Shown here: piece by piece, positions 18,029-26,831 of the stretch
How the letters are laid out: every line of letters starts with the position of its first letter
How positions within the stretch are numbered: position 1 is the first letter of the stretch
Origin: Falsiroseomonas oleicola
Lineage (GTDB): Bacteria > Pseudomonadota > Alphaproteobacteria > Acetobacterales > Acetobacteraceae
Length of the DNA: 64,000 bases
Reading direction: 5' to 3'
NCBI RefSeq assembly: GCF_019029495.1
Contig: NZ_JAERQM010000005.1
Span: 124,001 to 188,000 of the forward strand
Position numbers and translations under genes: made by a program
Notes under the pieces: model-generated
The model's input: only the letters and a program-made list of their open reading frames with translations
Told to the model about the DNA's origin: nothing
The model's database searches: none

Positions 18029-18427
18029 ATGGCCGAGTTGATCGATCTGGAGGAGCTGCGCCGCATCAGCCAGACGCTGCGCCGGATGCAGGCCGACCTC
18101 TCGCCGTTGTATTCCCGTTTCGATGGGGTGGAGCGGCGCCTGGCGATCGTCGAGGAACGCCAGGCGGAGATGGAGGCCTCGATCCGCCTGCTCGGCGAAA
18201 ATCTGGAGCTGGTGGATCGCAAGCTCGACACGGTGACGGCGCTGGTCCGTGACGATGTCGCGCGGCTGGAAGCCCGGATGGAAGCGCGCTTCGGCGCGGT
18301 CGAGGGGCGGCTGGACGCGATCGAGGCGCGCTTCGACGCGATCAATGCGCGCTTCGACGCGGCGGACCGCAAATTCGATGCCGTGCTGGCCGCGCTCGCC
18401 GATCTGAAGGCCAGCCGCAACCCCTGA
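18029..18427 (+). CDS. Coiled-coil heptad-repeat protein
   Basis: A 132-residue, wholly helical protein of unknown function. The C-terminal half is built of seven-residue units, for example GRLDAIEARFDAINARFDAA, giving a long coiled coil. The DNA repeats too (GCGCTTCGACGCGATCAATG, then another GCGCTTCGACGCG). AAGGAG at 18013 serves ATG 18029 (10 bases) or TTG 18023 (4 bases). It precedes argS by 60 bases on the same strand and could share its transcript. Similar proteins are often annotated DUF1640-like or as hypothetical. Confidence 0.65.
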   Translation: MAELIDLEELRRISQTLRRMQADLSPLYSRFDGVERRLAIVEERQAEMEASIRLLGENLELVDRKLDTVTALVRDDVARLEARMEARFGAVEGRLDAIEARFDAINARFDAADRKFDAVLAALADLKASRNP

Positions 18428-18486
18428 AACAGGCCCGCGCGCCTGGCCCCATGGTGGGGCGGGTGACGCCGGCGGATGATCGCGCC

Positions 18487-20259
18487 ATGAACGATTCCGA
18501 CCTTTTCGCCGCCATCCGGGCGCAGGTGGTGGCTGCCCTGCGCGGCCTGCTGCCGGAACTGCCGCCCGAAGCCTTCGCCCGCGTGCTGGTGGAGCCGCCG
18601 AAGGATGTCGCGCATGGCGACATGGCGACCAATGCCGCGATGGTGGTGGCGAAGCTGGCGAAGATGCCGCCGCCGAAGCTGGCCGCAGCGCTCTGCGAGA
18701 AGCTGCGCGACCTGCCCATGGTGGTGGAAGCCACGCCGGCCGGCCCGGGTTTCGTCAATCTGCGGCTGGATGAGGGCTATGTGCGCGGCGTGGTGCCGGC
18801 AGTGCTGGCGGCCGGCCCGGCCTATGGCGATGGCCCGGCGCGGGAAGGCGGGCCGGTGAATGTGGAATATGTCTCGGCCAACCCGACCGGGCCGATGCAT
18901 GTCGGCCATTGCCGCGGCGCCGTGGTGGGCGACGCGCTGGCGCTGCTGCTGCGCAAGGCGGGCTATGACGTCACCCGCGAATACTATGTGAACGACGCCG
19001 GCGCCCAGGTGCTGGCGCTCGCCTATGCCACCTACTGGCGCTACCTTCAGGCCCTCGGCACGCCCATGACCGAGGACGACTATGCTCAGTCGGTCCCCGG
19101 CGGGCTGCAGTACAAGGGCGAATACCTGGTGCCCGTCGGCATCGCGCTGCGCCAGATTTTCAAGGAATCCCTGGCCGAGCCGGGCGGCATGCCGGCGCCT
19201 GCCACGCTCTGGCTGGATACGGTGCGGGACTTCACCGTCGAGGCGATGATGTCGGCGATCCGCGAGGACCTGGCGGCGCTCGGCGTGCAGCACGATGTCT
19301 TCATCAGCGAACGCGCCATCGTGGCAGAGGGCTGGCTGGAGAAGGCGGAAGCCACACTCTCGGCCAAGGACCTGATCTATACGGGCGTGCTGGAGCCGCC
19401 GAAGGGCAAAACGCCGGAGGACTGGGAACCCCGCCCTCAGGTCCTGTTCCGCGCCACCCAGTTCGGCGACGATGTCGACCGCCCGCTGCGCAAGTCGGAC
19501 GGCTCCGGCACCTATTTCGCCAATGACGTGGCCAACCATCTGGCCAAGATCGAGCGCGGCTTCCCGCAGCTGGTGCAGGTCTGGGGCGCCGACCATGGCG
19601 GCTATGTGAAGCGCATGCAGGCCGCCGTCGCCGCGCTGTCGGACCGGAAGGTCAGCCTGGATGTGGTGCTGACCCAGATCGTGCATGTGGTGAAGGATGG
19701 CGAGCCGGTCCGCATGTCCAAGCGCGCCGGCACCTATGTCACGCTGCGCGACCTGATCGACGAGGTGGGCAAGGACGCCGTCCGCTTCACCATGCTGACG
19801 CGCAAGGCCGATGCGCAGATGGAATTCGACCTGAACAAGGTCATCGAGCAGACGCGGGAGAACCCGGTCTTCTACGTGCAATACGCCCATGCCCGCTGCC
19901 GGTCGGTGCTGCGCTCCGCCGGCGATCCGGCCCAGGCCGAACTGGCCGGGGCGCCACTGGACAGCCTGACCGACCCCTCCGAGCTCGCCCTGATCCGCCG
20001 GATGGCCGCCTGGCCGCGCACGGTGGAGGCCGCTGCTGCGGCGCGGGAGCCTCATCGAATCGCGTTCTTTCTCCAAGACTTGGCCAGCGACTTTCATGTA
20101 TTGTGGAACAGGGGGCGTGACGATGCGACGTTGCGCTTCATCCGGGTGGAGGAGCCGGAAGCGACCCGGGCGCGTCTCGCGCTGGTGGCCGCGACCTCGG
20201 TGGTCCTGCGCTCAGGCCTCGCGGTGATGGGGGTCGAACCCGTCGAGGAGATGCGATGA
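18487..20259 (+). CDS. argS: Arginyl-tRNA synthetase
   Basis: Charges tRNA-Arg in the cytoplasm; 590 residues, normal length for class I ArgRS. The N-terminal additional domain is followed by the HIGH motif within NPTGPMHVGHCRGAVVGDAL (HVGH near residue 137), and the KMSKS-type motif is RMSKRAGTYVTL (near 408). The anticodon-binding DALR-type domain closes the protein. ATG 18487 is chosen as the family start, and an in-frame upstream start would add an unsupported leader. The stop overlaps the SPOR gene ATG. Confidence 0.97.
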   Translation: MNDSDLFAAIRAQVVAALRGLLPELPPEAFARVLVEPPKDVAHGDMATNAAMVVAKLAKMPPPKLAAALCEKLRDLPMVVEATPAGPGFVNLRLDEGYVRGVVPAVLAAGPAYGDGPAREGGPVNVEYVSANPTGPMHVGHCRGAVVGDALALLLRKAGYDVTREYYVNDAGAQVLALAYATYWRYLQALGTPMTEDDYAQSVPGGLQYKGEYLVPVGIALRQIFKESLAEPGGMPAPATLWLDTVRDFTVEAMMSAIREDLAALGVQHDVFISERAIVAEGWLEKAEATLSAKDLIYTGVLEPPKGKTPEDWEPRPQVLFRATQFGDDVDRPLRKSDGSGTYFANDVANHLAKIERGFPQLVQVWGADHGGYVKRMQAAVAALSDRKVSLDVVLTQIVHVVKDGEPVRMSKRAGTYVTLRDLIDEVGKDAVRFTMLTRKADAQMEFDLNKVIEQTRENPVFYVQYAHARCRSVLRSAGDPAQAELAGAPLDSLTDPSELALIRRMAAWPRTVEAAAAAREPHRIAFFLQDLASDFHVLWNRGRDDATLRFIRVEEPEATRARLALVAATSVVLRSGLAVMGVEPVEEMR

Positions 20260-21041
20260 GCGATATGATGGTGCCAAGCTATCGCGTGGCGCGCGAACCC
20301 GCAGGGGTTCCGTGGCGCATGATGGCGGTGGCGGGCGGCATGGTGGCGGCGGTGGCCCTGGGGGCGGGCGGCTGGTGGGCGGTCCAGCGGATGAGCGGCG
20401 CCGGCGGCGTGCCGGTGGTCGAGGCCGATCCGCGCCCCTTCAAGGTGCGGCCGGACGATCCCGGCGGACTGCGCGTGCCCAATCAGAACGCGCTGGTGCT
20501 GGAACGCCCCGGCAACCGGCAATCCCCGGCCCAGACCGGCCGCCCGGCCGCCCTGGTGCCGGAGGCGGAAGCCCCGAATATCGACCTGCTGCGCGCCGCC
20601 GTGGCGCCGCCGCCCGTGGTGGCGCCACGCCCGGTTGAGTCGCAGGCGGCCGAGGCACCGGACTCTGCCGTGCTGGCGCAACTTGCCGAGCCGGAACTGG
20701 CGGCCGGCGCCCTGCCGCCCCCGCCACCGCCCGCCCCGCCACAGCCCACCCAACTGGCCGCCACCCAGCCCGCCGTGCCCCGCGCGGCGCCGGGTGGGCG
20801 CTTCATGGTGCAGCTTGCTGCGGTAACCAGCGAGGAAGGCGCCCGCAGCGAATTCGAGCGCATCTCCCGTCGCGCCCCGGAACTGTTCGAGGGACGCGGC
20901 CCGGTGGTGCAGCGGCTGGACCGCGATGGGCAGCCGACCTTGTTCCGCCTGCGCACCGCCGGCTTTGCCGACCAGGACGGCGCCCAGCAATTCTGCGAGC
21001 AGCTCCGCGCCCGGAGCCTTGCCTGCATCCCGGTCCGCTGA
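20256..21041 (+). CDS. SPOR-domain protein with one membrane helix
   Basis: A 261-residue envelope protein. A short cytoplasmic segment and one helix (about residues 25-47) are followed by a long proline/alanine-rich periplasmic linker. The C-terminal SPOR domain (about 185-261, opening GGRFMVQLAAVTSEEGARSE) normally binds denuded septal peptidoglycan. The argS-SPOR-nagZ order is common in alphaproteobacteria and suggests a cell-wall or division role. Gene overlaps argS by 4 bases. Confidence 0.88.
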   Translation: MSDMMVPSYRVAREPAGVPWRMMAVAGGMVAAVALGAGGWWAVQRMSGAGGVPVVEADPRPFKVRPDDPGGLRVPNQNALVLERPGNRQSPAQTGRPAALVPEAEAPNIDLLRAAVAPPPVVAPRPVESQAAEAPDSAVLAQLAEPELAAGALPPPPPPAPPQPTQLAATQPAVPRAAPGGRFMVQLAAVTSEEGARSEFERISRRAPELFEGRGPVVQRLDRDGQPTLFRLRTAGFADQDGAQQFCEQLRARSLACIPVR

Positions 21042-21052
21042 GGGACTCCACA

Positions 21053-22072
21053 TTGACCATGCCCAGGGCCGTCATCGTCGGCATCGCCGGCACCAGCCTG
21101 GCGGCGGAGGAGGTGGCGCTGTTCCGGCGGCACCGCCCGGCCGGCGCCATCCTGTTCCGCCGCAATGTCGAAAGCCCCAGCCAGGTGGCCGCGCTCTGCG
21201 CCGCGCTGCGGGAGGAGCTGGGGGAGGCGGCGCCGATCCTGGTGGACCAGGAAGGCGGCCGCGTCGCCCGGCTGCGCCCGCCGCACTGGCCGGAATTCCC
21301 CGCCGCCGCGCTGTTCGAGGATGCGCCCTCCATGGCGGCGGAGGCGAATGCCACGCTGCTCGGCCTGGAATGCGCCGTGCTCGGGCTGGATGTGGTCTGC
21401 GCCCCGGTGCTCGACCTTCGCCTGCCCGGCGCCCATGGGGTGATCGGCGACCGTGCCTTCTCCGCCGATCCGGCGGAAGTCGCGCGGCTGGGTGCCGCCT
21501 GGGTGCGGGGGCTGCAACAGGCTGGCTGCATTCCGGTGGTCAAGCACATCCCCGGCCATGGGCGGGCGGAGGTGGACAGCCATGAGGCGCTGCCCCGCGT
21601 CGCCGCCGACCGCGCCACGCTGGCGGCCGATTTCGCGCCCTTCCAGGCGCTGTCGGCGCCGGATGGCGGCACCGGGCTCTGGGCGATGACGGCACATATT
21701 CTGTATGAGGCGCTGGACCCGGCGCTGCCCGCCACCCTGTCCCCCGGCCTGATCCGCGATGTCATCCGGGGCGAGATCGGCTTCCAGGGCGTGCTGGTCT
21801 CGGACGACCTGGCGATGGGCGCCGTGGCCGGGCTTTCCAACGACCTCGCCGGCGCCACCATGGCGGCGGGCTGCGACCTCGCCTTGCACTGCACCGGCGT
21901 GCTGGCGGAGACGGCGGCGCTGCTGGCCGCCTGCCCGGCGCTGACCGAGGCCAGCGCGGCGCGGATGGCGGCGGCGCGGGCGGCCATGATGGGCGCGCGG
22001 CGGACCATCGCGCCCGAATTGCTGGCGGAGATCCGCGACCGGCTGCTCGCCACGCGGCCCGCCTTCGCATGA
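21053..22072 (+). CDS. nagZ: Beta-N-acetylhexosaminidase
   Basis: Cytoplasmic glycoside hydrolase family 3 enzyme of peptidoglycan recycling that removes GlcNAc from anhydro-muropeptides; 339 residues. KHIPGHGRAEVDSHEALPRV (near 163) is the NagZ motif with the acid/base His, and SDDLAMGA (near 248) contains the nucleophile Asp. The start may be TTG 21053, better spaced from AGGGAC, or ATG 21059 two codons later. It overlaps the next gene by 4 bases. Confidence 0.94.
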   Translation: MTMPRAVIVGIAGTSLAAEEVALFRRHRPAGAILFRRNVESPSQVAALCAALREELGEAAPILVDQEGGRVARLRPPHWPEFPAAALFEDAPSMAAEANATLLGLECAVLGLDVVCAPVLDLRLPGAHGVIGDRAFSADPAEVARLGAAWVRGLQQAGCIPVVKHIPGHGRAEVDSHEALPRVAADRATLAADFAPFQALSAPDGGTGLWAMTAHILYEALDPALPATLSPGLIRDVIRGEIGFQGVLVSDDLAMGAVAGLSNDLAGATMAAGCDLALHCTGVLAETAALLAACPALTEASAARMAAARAAMMGARRTIAPELLAEIRDRLLATRPAFA

Positions 22073-22767
22073 TCGCCGAGATCTCGGCGATCGTGGTGGC
22101 GGCGGTGCTGGCCATCACCCTGCATGAGGCGGCGCATGGCTATGCCGCCCGGGCGCTGGGCGACGACACGGCCTATCTGCTCGGCCGGGTCAGCCTGAAC
22201 CCGCTGCGCCATGTGGACCCTGTGGGCACCATCCTGCTGCCCGGCCTGCTGCTGGTGACGCAGTTGCTGACCATCGGGCGGGTGGAGGCGATGTTCGGCT
22301 GGGCCAAGCCGGTGCCGGTGGATATCTGGCGGTTGCGCAATCCGCGCTGGGGCATGGTGCTGGTCGCGGCCGCCGGGCCGGCCATCAACTTCGCGCTCGC
22401 CTTCGGCTTCGGCCTGTTCGCCCACCTTGTCGTCGCGGCCGATGGGACCCTGCCGGACGACGTGATCCTGTGGTTCATCAGCCTTGTCCAATACAGCGTC
22501 CTGTATAACGTCATCCTCGCCTGCTTCAATCTGCTGCCGATTCCCCCGCTGGATGGCGGGCGCATCCTGGTCGGCATCCTGCCGGCCCCCGCGGCGCGGG
22601 CGGTGGCGAGCCTGGAGCGGTTCGGGCTGCTGATCGTCATCGGCCTGATCTTCGTGCTGCCCTATCTGGTGCCGGGCTTCGACCCGTTGCGCAGCCTGGT
22701 GCAGGAGGTGGCGGTGCCGGTGATGCGGATGATCTTCCTGCTGTCCGGCCATGGAGACGCGTCATGA
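22069..22767 (+). CDS. Site-2 protease family M50 membrane metalloprotease
   Basis: A 232-residue polytopic membrane protein. The zinc motif HEAAH is near residue 18, and NLLPIPPLDGGRIL (near 155) supplies the third metal ligand and the conserved PDG-type loop. It belongs to the small rhomboid-sized S2P group without PDZ domain, often found between nagZ and scpA in alphaproteobacteria. Substrates are unknown; intramembrane cleavage is known for the family. It overlaps both neighbours by 4 bases. Confidence 0.92.
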   Translation: MIAEISAIVVAAVLAITLHEAAHGYAARALGDDTAYLLGRVSLNPLRHVDPVGTILLPGLLLVTQLLTIGRVEAMFGWAKPVPVDIWRLRNPRWGMVLVAAAGPAINFALAFGFGLFAHLVVAADGTLPDDVILWFISLVQYSVLYNVILACFNLLPIPPLDGGRILVGILPAPAARAVASLERFGLLIVIGLIFVLPYLVPGFDPLRSLVQEVAVPVMRMIFLLSGHGDAS

Positions 22768-23534
22768 CCGATCCGGTGCTGCATCTGCGCCTCGATGGCT
22801 ATGAGGGGCCGCTCGACCTGCTGCTGGACCTCGCCCGGGCGCAGAAGCTGGACCTCGCCGGCATCTCCATCGTCGCGCTGGTCGACCAGTACCTGGCCGT
22901 GATCGACCGGGCGCGCGGCATGCGGCTGGAATTGCAGGCCGAATGGCTGGTGATGGCCGCCTGGCTCGCGTGGCTGAAATCCCGCCTGCTGCTGCCCAAG
23001 GAGGAAGCCGGGGAGGATGAGGACCCGGAGGCCCTGGCCAGCCGCCTGACCGAAAGACTGGCGGAGCTTGAGGTGATGCGCGCCGGCGCCGCCTGGCTCG
23101 GCCAGCAGCCGCAGCTCGGCCGCGACGTCTTCGCCCGTGGCGCGCCCGAGAACCTGACCATCGAGGACCGCTCCGGCCTGCGTGCCGACCTTGCCGCGCT
23201 GTGCCAGGCCTATGTCGCCGGGCGCCGCCGGGTGATGGCGCAGCGCCCCTACCGCCCCAAGCCGCGCCGCCTGTGGAGCGTGCAGGACGCGCTGGCACGG
23301 CTGAGCCAGGTTCTGGGCGATCTGCCGAGCTGGGGCGTGCTGCAGCGTTTCCTGCCGGAGGCGGCGGAGCTGGACACGGTGGAACGCCGCGTCGCCCTGG
23401 CCAGCACGCTGATCGCCAGCCTGGAAATGGCCAAGGGCGGCCATCTCGACCTGCGCCAGGACCGCGCCTTCGGGCCGATCCTGCTGCGGCGCTCCCAGCC
23501 CAGTGAGAAAGCGGCCGATGTCCGAGCCGCCTGA
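22764..23534 (+). CDS. scpA: Segregation and condensation protein A
   Basis: Kleisin subunit of the SMC-ScpAB condensin, 256 residues. LRLDGYEGPLDLLLDLARAQ at the N-terminus is the ScpA signature, followed by EWLVMAAWLAWLKSRLLLPK. The C-terminal winged helix is present. Overlap with scpB (ATG 23518 inside the end of scpA) supports coupled synthesis of the complex. Confidence 0.95.
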   Translation: MTDPVLHLRLDGYEGPLDLLLDLARAQKLDLAGISIVALVDQYLAVIDRARGMRLELQAEWLVMAAWLAWLKSRLLLPKEEAGEDEDPEALASRLTERLAELEVMRAGAAWLGQQPQLGRDVFARGAPENLTIEDRSGLRADLAALCQAYVAGRRRVMAQRPYRPKPRRLWSVQDALARLSQVLGDLPSWGVLQRFLPEAAELDTVERRVALASTLIASLEMAKGGHLDLRQDRAFGPILLRRSQPSEKAADVRAA

Positions 23535-24129
23535 GGAGGTCGCGCCCGCCGAGGGCACGGAAGAACCCGTCATCTCCTCCGCCGCGCTGCGGCTGGCGGA
23601 GGCGCTGCTCTTCGCCTCCGACCGCCCGGTGACGCCGGCCCGCCTTCAGACGGTGCTGGCGGAGGGCGAGGATGCGCTGGCGGTGCTGCGGGAGCTGGGA
23701 CGGCTGCTGGAAGGCCGCGGCGTGGTGCTGGCCGAGACCGCTGGCGGCTTCGCCCTGCGCACCGCCCCCGACCTTGCCGCCGCCCTGACCCGGGTGGTGG
23801 AGGTGCCGAAGCGCCTGCCGCGCGCGGCGATGGAGGCGCTGGCGGTGATCGCCTGGCACCAGCCCGTCACCCGCGCCGAGATCGAGGAAATCCGCGGCGC
23901 CGGCCTCGCCCATACGACGCTGGAGGCGCTGCTGGAACACGGGCTGGTGGCGCCGCGCGGGCAGAAGGAAGTGCCGGGTCGCCCGACGCTCTGGGGCACC
24001 ACGCCGCGATTCCTGGAACAGTTCGGCCTGACCTCGCTGCGCGACCTGCCGAAGCGGGAGGAACTGGTCAGCGGCGAAAACATGCCGCTGCTGGATGTGC
24101 CGAAGCCGCCGCCCGCCGAGGCATCGTGA
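23518..24129 (+). CDS. scpB: Segregation and condensation protein B
   Basis: Partner of ScpA in the SMC complex, 203 residues. The two winged-helix domains are recognisable: ALRLAEALLFASDRPVTPAR, then AMEALAVIAWHQPVTRAEIE and GAPGRPT-type end (VPGRPTLWGTTPRFLEQFGL). ATG 23518 is chosen because it gives the normal N-terminus and lies inside scpA. Downstream the usual tat genes are interrupted by an ABC ATPase gene. Confidence 0.94.
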   Translation: MSEPPEEVAPAEGTEEPVISSAALRLAEALLFASDRPVTPARLQTVLAEGEDALAVLRELGRLLEGRGVVLAETAGGFALRTAPDLAAALTRVVEVPKRLPRAAMEALAVIAWHQPVTRAEIEEIRGAGLAHTTLEALLEHGLVAPRGQKEVPGRPTLWGTTPRFLEQFGLTSLRDLPKREELVSGENMPLLDVPKPPPAEAS

Positions 24130-24193
24130 TGCCATCACCCGACCTGCGGCCGGCGCCCTTCGTCGGCCGGGCCGCCAGAGGCCGCGCCTCGGC

Positions 24194-25258
24194 ATGAGCA
24201 TCCGCTTCGAAGGGGTGTCCCACAGCTATCCCGAACGGGGCGTGGTGCTGCGGGAGCTGGATCTGGAGGTCGGGCCAGGGGAAATCCTCTGCCTGCTCGG
24301 CCCCTCCGGCTGCGGCAAGACCACGCTGCTGCGCCTGGCTTCGGGGCTGGAGCCCTTGCAGCAGGGGCGCATCACGCTCGATGGCCAGTTGATCGCCGAG
24401 CCGGGGCGGGAAACGCCGCCCGAGGCGCGCGGCGTCGGCTTCGTCTTCCAGGACTATGCGCTGTTCCCGCATCTGACGGTGGAGGAGAATGTCGCCTTCG
24501 GCCTGCGCTTCGTGCCGCGCGGGCAGCGGCAGTGGCGGATCATGGATGCGCTGGCCCGGGTGGGGCTGGAGGCCTTCGCCAAGGCCTGGCCGCATATGCT
24601 CTCGGGCGGCCAGCAGCAGCGCGTGGCGCTGGCCCGTGCCCTGGCGCCGCGCCCGGCCCTGTTGCTGCTGGACGAGGCCTTCGCCAGCCTGGATGCGCGG
24701 CTGCGCGAACAGGTGCGGGACGACACGCTGCATGTGCTGCAGGAAGCCGGCATCGCCACGCTGATCGTGACGCATGATGCGGAGGAGGCGATGTTCATGG
24801 CCGACCGCATCGCGCTGATGAATGCCGGGCGGATCGAACAGCTTGGCGCGCCTTCCGCCCTGTACCTCGCCCCGAGCACCCGCTTCGTTGCGACCTTCCT
24901 GGGGGAGGTGAACCGGCTGCCGGCGGTGCTGCGGGGCGGCATGGCGGAAACCGCGATCGGCGCCGTGCGGGTGCTGCCGCCGGCCCCGGCGCCGGACGGC
25001 GCGGCGGTGGAGGTGCTGCTGCGGCCGGAGGGGCTGCGGCTGTCCGACCCCGACTCGGAAGGCGTGGTGGCGGAGGTGGAGGCCTGCCGGCTGCTCGGCG
25101 CCACCACGCTGGTGCATCTGGCGGTGGCGGACGGGCAGGGCGGGTTGCTGCACCTGCATGCGCGGTTGCCGCCGGGGGTCTGGCTGGGGCGGGGGGACCG
25201 GGTGTCGGTGGCGATGGATCCCGAACGGGCCTTCGTATTCCCGCCCGAGGCTCCCTAG
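24194..25258 (+). CDS. ABC transporter ATP-binding protein, CUT1/Fe-type with TOBE domain
   Basis: A 354-residue importer ATPase without neighbouring permease or receptor genes. Walker [11 protein letters not shown]-loop FVFQDYALFPHL, signature [15 protein letters not shown] and Walker B LLLLDEAFASLD are intact. A C-terminal TOBE-like region (EVLLRPEGLRLSDPDSEG) is present. It resembles FbpC/PotA ATPases. It occupies the spot between scpB and tatB where tatA is commonly found, so it may have been inserted or rearranged there. The substrate is unknown. Confidence 0.9.
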   Translation: MSIRFEGVSHSYPERGVVLRELDLEVGPGEILCLLGPSGCGKTTLLRLASGLEPLQQGRITLDGQLIAEPGRETPPEARGVGFVFQDYALFPHLTVEENVAFGLRFVPRGQRQWRIMDALARVGLEAFAKAWPHMLSGGQQQRVALARALAPRPALLLLDEAFASLDARLREQVRDDTLHVLQEAGIATLIVTHDAEEAMFMADRIALMNAGRIEQLGAPSALYLAPSTRFVATFLGEVNRLPAVLRGGMAETAIGAVRVLPPAPAPDGAAVEVLLRPEGLRLSDPDSEGVVAEVEACRLLGATTLVHLAVADGQGGLLHLHARLPPGVWLGRGDRVSVAMDPERAFVFPPEAP

Positions 25259-25372
25259 ATAGGGGACTGGATACGGATCGTCGGACGGCCGCCGGATTGG
25301 CGGGGGGCGACGATCCTGCTAACGGGGTGGCCCGCGGGCCGGCATGCCGCATGGCGTCGGGGATGAGGATTC

Positions 25373-25942
25373 ATGCTGGGTCTCGATTGGACCGAATTGG
25401 CGCTGATCGCCGTGGTCGCTGTGGTCATCATAGGCCCCAAGGACCTTCCCGATGCCGTGCGCGGTATCGCCAAGGGCATACAGAAGCTGCGTCGCATGGC
25501 CGGGGAGTTCCAGGGCCAGGTGGATGAGGTGGTGCGCGAAGCCAAGCTCGAGGATGTGCGCAACCAGATCAACGACATCCGCAACTTCAACATGCGCGAC
25601 ATCGTCGAGAAGGAAATCGACAAGGACGGGTCGATCCGCAAAACCTTCACGGAAGACCCGATCGGCAATCCGCTGCGCGATGCCTTCCAGGACACGCCCC
25701 CGCCGGTGCATGGCGCGGAGGTGACTCCGCCGCCGGCCGCGACCGACCCGGGGGTCTCCCCTGGGGCCTCCCCGGGTGCCACCCCCGCCGTGGCCGCGCC
25801 GGCCTTCATTCCGCCCGGGGTGGCTGCGCCGCCGGCCGCTTATGCCGCCGCGCCTTCGACGCCGGAACCCCAGGCCGCGGTGACTGCGCCGTTGGCCCCC
25901 GCCGCGCCGGCCTTCGTGCCGCCGCCCGGTTCAGCCTCCTGA
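25373..25942 (+). CDS. tatB: Sec-independent protein translocase subunit TatB
   Basis: A 189-residue Tat subunit. One N-terminal helix (LDWTELALIAVVAVVIIGPK) is followed by the amphipathic helix DLPDAVRGIAKGIQKLRRMA, with the conserved GPK/D hinge. A long acidic helix then precedes a Pro/Ala-rich low-complexity tail, as in alphaproteobacterial TatB. With TatC it forms the receptor for twin-arginine signal peptides. It is followed by tatC, but no tatA is present before it in this window. Confidence 0.93.
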   Translation: MLGLDWTELALIAVVAVVIIGPKDLPDAVRGIAKGIQKLRRMAGEFQGQVDEVVREAKLEDVRNQINDIRNFNMRDIVEKEIDKDGSIRKTFTEDPIGNPLRDAFQDTPPPVHGAEVTPPPAATDPGVSPGASPGATPAVAAPAFIPPGVAAPPAAYAAAPSTPEPQAAVTAPLAPAAPAFVPPPGSAS

Positions 25943-25960
25943 CATACGGATCCCCCCACC

Positions 25961-26752
25961 GTGCCGCGTGATCCGAACGACGAAATCAACGACAAGCCGA
26001 TGCCGTTGGTCGAGCACCTCATGGAGCTGCGCACGCGGCTCATGTGGTCGGTCGGCGCCTTCATCATCGCCTTCGCGGTCTGCTACTACTTCTCCCGCCA
26101 GATCTACGGCTTCCTGGCCGCGCCGCTTGCCGACATCCTTCAGGCGCAGGGCATGGGCGAGCGCCGGATGATCTTCACGGCGCTGTATGAGGCGTTCTTC
26201 ACCTATCTGAAGGTCGCCTTCTTCGGTGCCACATTCTTCAGCTTCCCGATGTGGGCGACGCAGCTCTGGCTGTTCATCGCGCCGGGCCTGTACAAAAGCG
26301 AGAAGAACGCGGTCACGCCCTTCCTGGTGGCCTCCCCCTTCCTGTTCGTACTGGGGGCGGCGCTGGCCTACTACTTCATCTTCCCGATGGCCTGGAGCTT
26401 CTTCATCAGCTTCGAGACGCCGGGCGATGCGGGGACGGTGCCGATTCAGCTCGAAGCCAAGGTCAGCGAATATCTCTCGCTGGTCATGCACATGATCCTG
26501 GCCTTCGGCATCGCCTTCCAGTTGCCAGTGCTGCTGACTCTGTTGGCCCGCGTTGGCATCGTCAGCGTCGAGGGTCTGCGAAAGGGCCGGCGCTATGCCA
26601 TCGTCGGCATGTTCGTGGTCGCCGCCATCATCACCCCGCCGGACATCATCAGCCAGATCGGCCTCGCGGTGCCCATGATCCTGCTCTACGAGATTTCCAT
26701 TCTCGCCGCGGTCTGGATGGGTCGGAAGAAGAAGGCCGCCGAGGAGAGCTGA
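25961..26752 (+). CDS. tatC: Sec-independent protein translocase subunit TatC
   Basis: Six-helix core of the Tat translocon, 263 residues. PLVEHLMELRTRLMWSVGAF (near residue 15) is the TatC signature with the conserved Glu, and AYYFIFPMAWSFF and ITPPDIISQIGLAVPMILLY follow. The start codon is GTG 25961. It is 18 bases after tatB and 79 bases before serS. Confidence 0.95.
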   Translation: MPRDPNDEINDKPMPLVEHLMELRTRLMWSVGAFIIAFAVCYYFSRQIYGFLAAPLADILQAQGMGERRMIFTALYEAFFTYLKVAFFGATFFSFPMWATQLWLFIAPGLYKSEKNAVTPFLVASPFLFVLGAALAYYFIFPMAWSFFISFETPGDAGTVPIQLEAKVSEYLSLVMHMILAFGIAFQLPVLLTLLARVGIVSVEGLRKGRRYAIVGMFVVAAIITPPDIISQIGLAVPMILLYEISILAAVWMGRKKKAAEES

Positions 26753-26797
26753 AGCGGGGCGGGCTCGATTGACGGGCTCGCCACTCTGGCCTAGCCG

Positions 26798-26821
26798 CTG
26801 AGCGCCACACCACGCGCTCAG
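26798..26821 (+). promoter_or_regulatory. Perfect 8-bp stem-loop in the serS leader
   Basis: CTGAGCGC (26798-26805), loop CACACCAC, GCGCTCAG (26814-26821). It ends 10 bases before the serS ATG, covering the place where a ribosome-binding site should be, and no strong Shine-Dalgarno sequence is otherwise seen. It might control serS translation, or be a weak tatC terminator. A possible -35 TTGACG lies at 26769. Confidence 0.45.
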
Positions 26822-26831
26822 GTCCCGTTCC

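Noticed and set aside
18290-18370. Repeats in the coiled-coil gene as a CRISPR-like array
   Set aside because: The repeats are short, contiguous and in frame, coding for heptads; there are no spacers.
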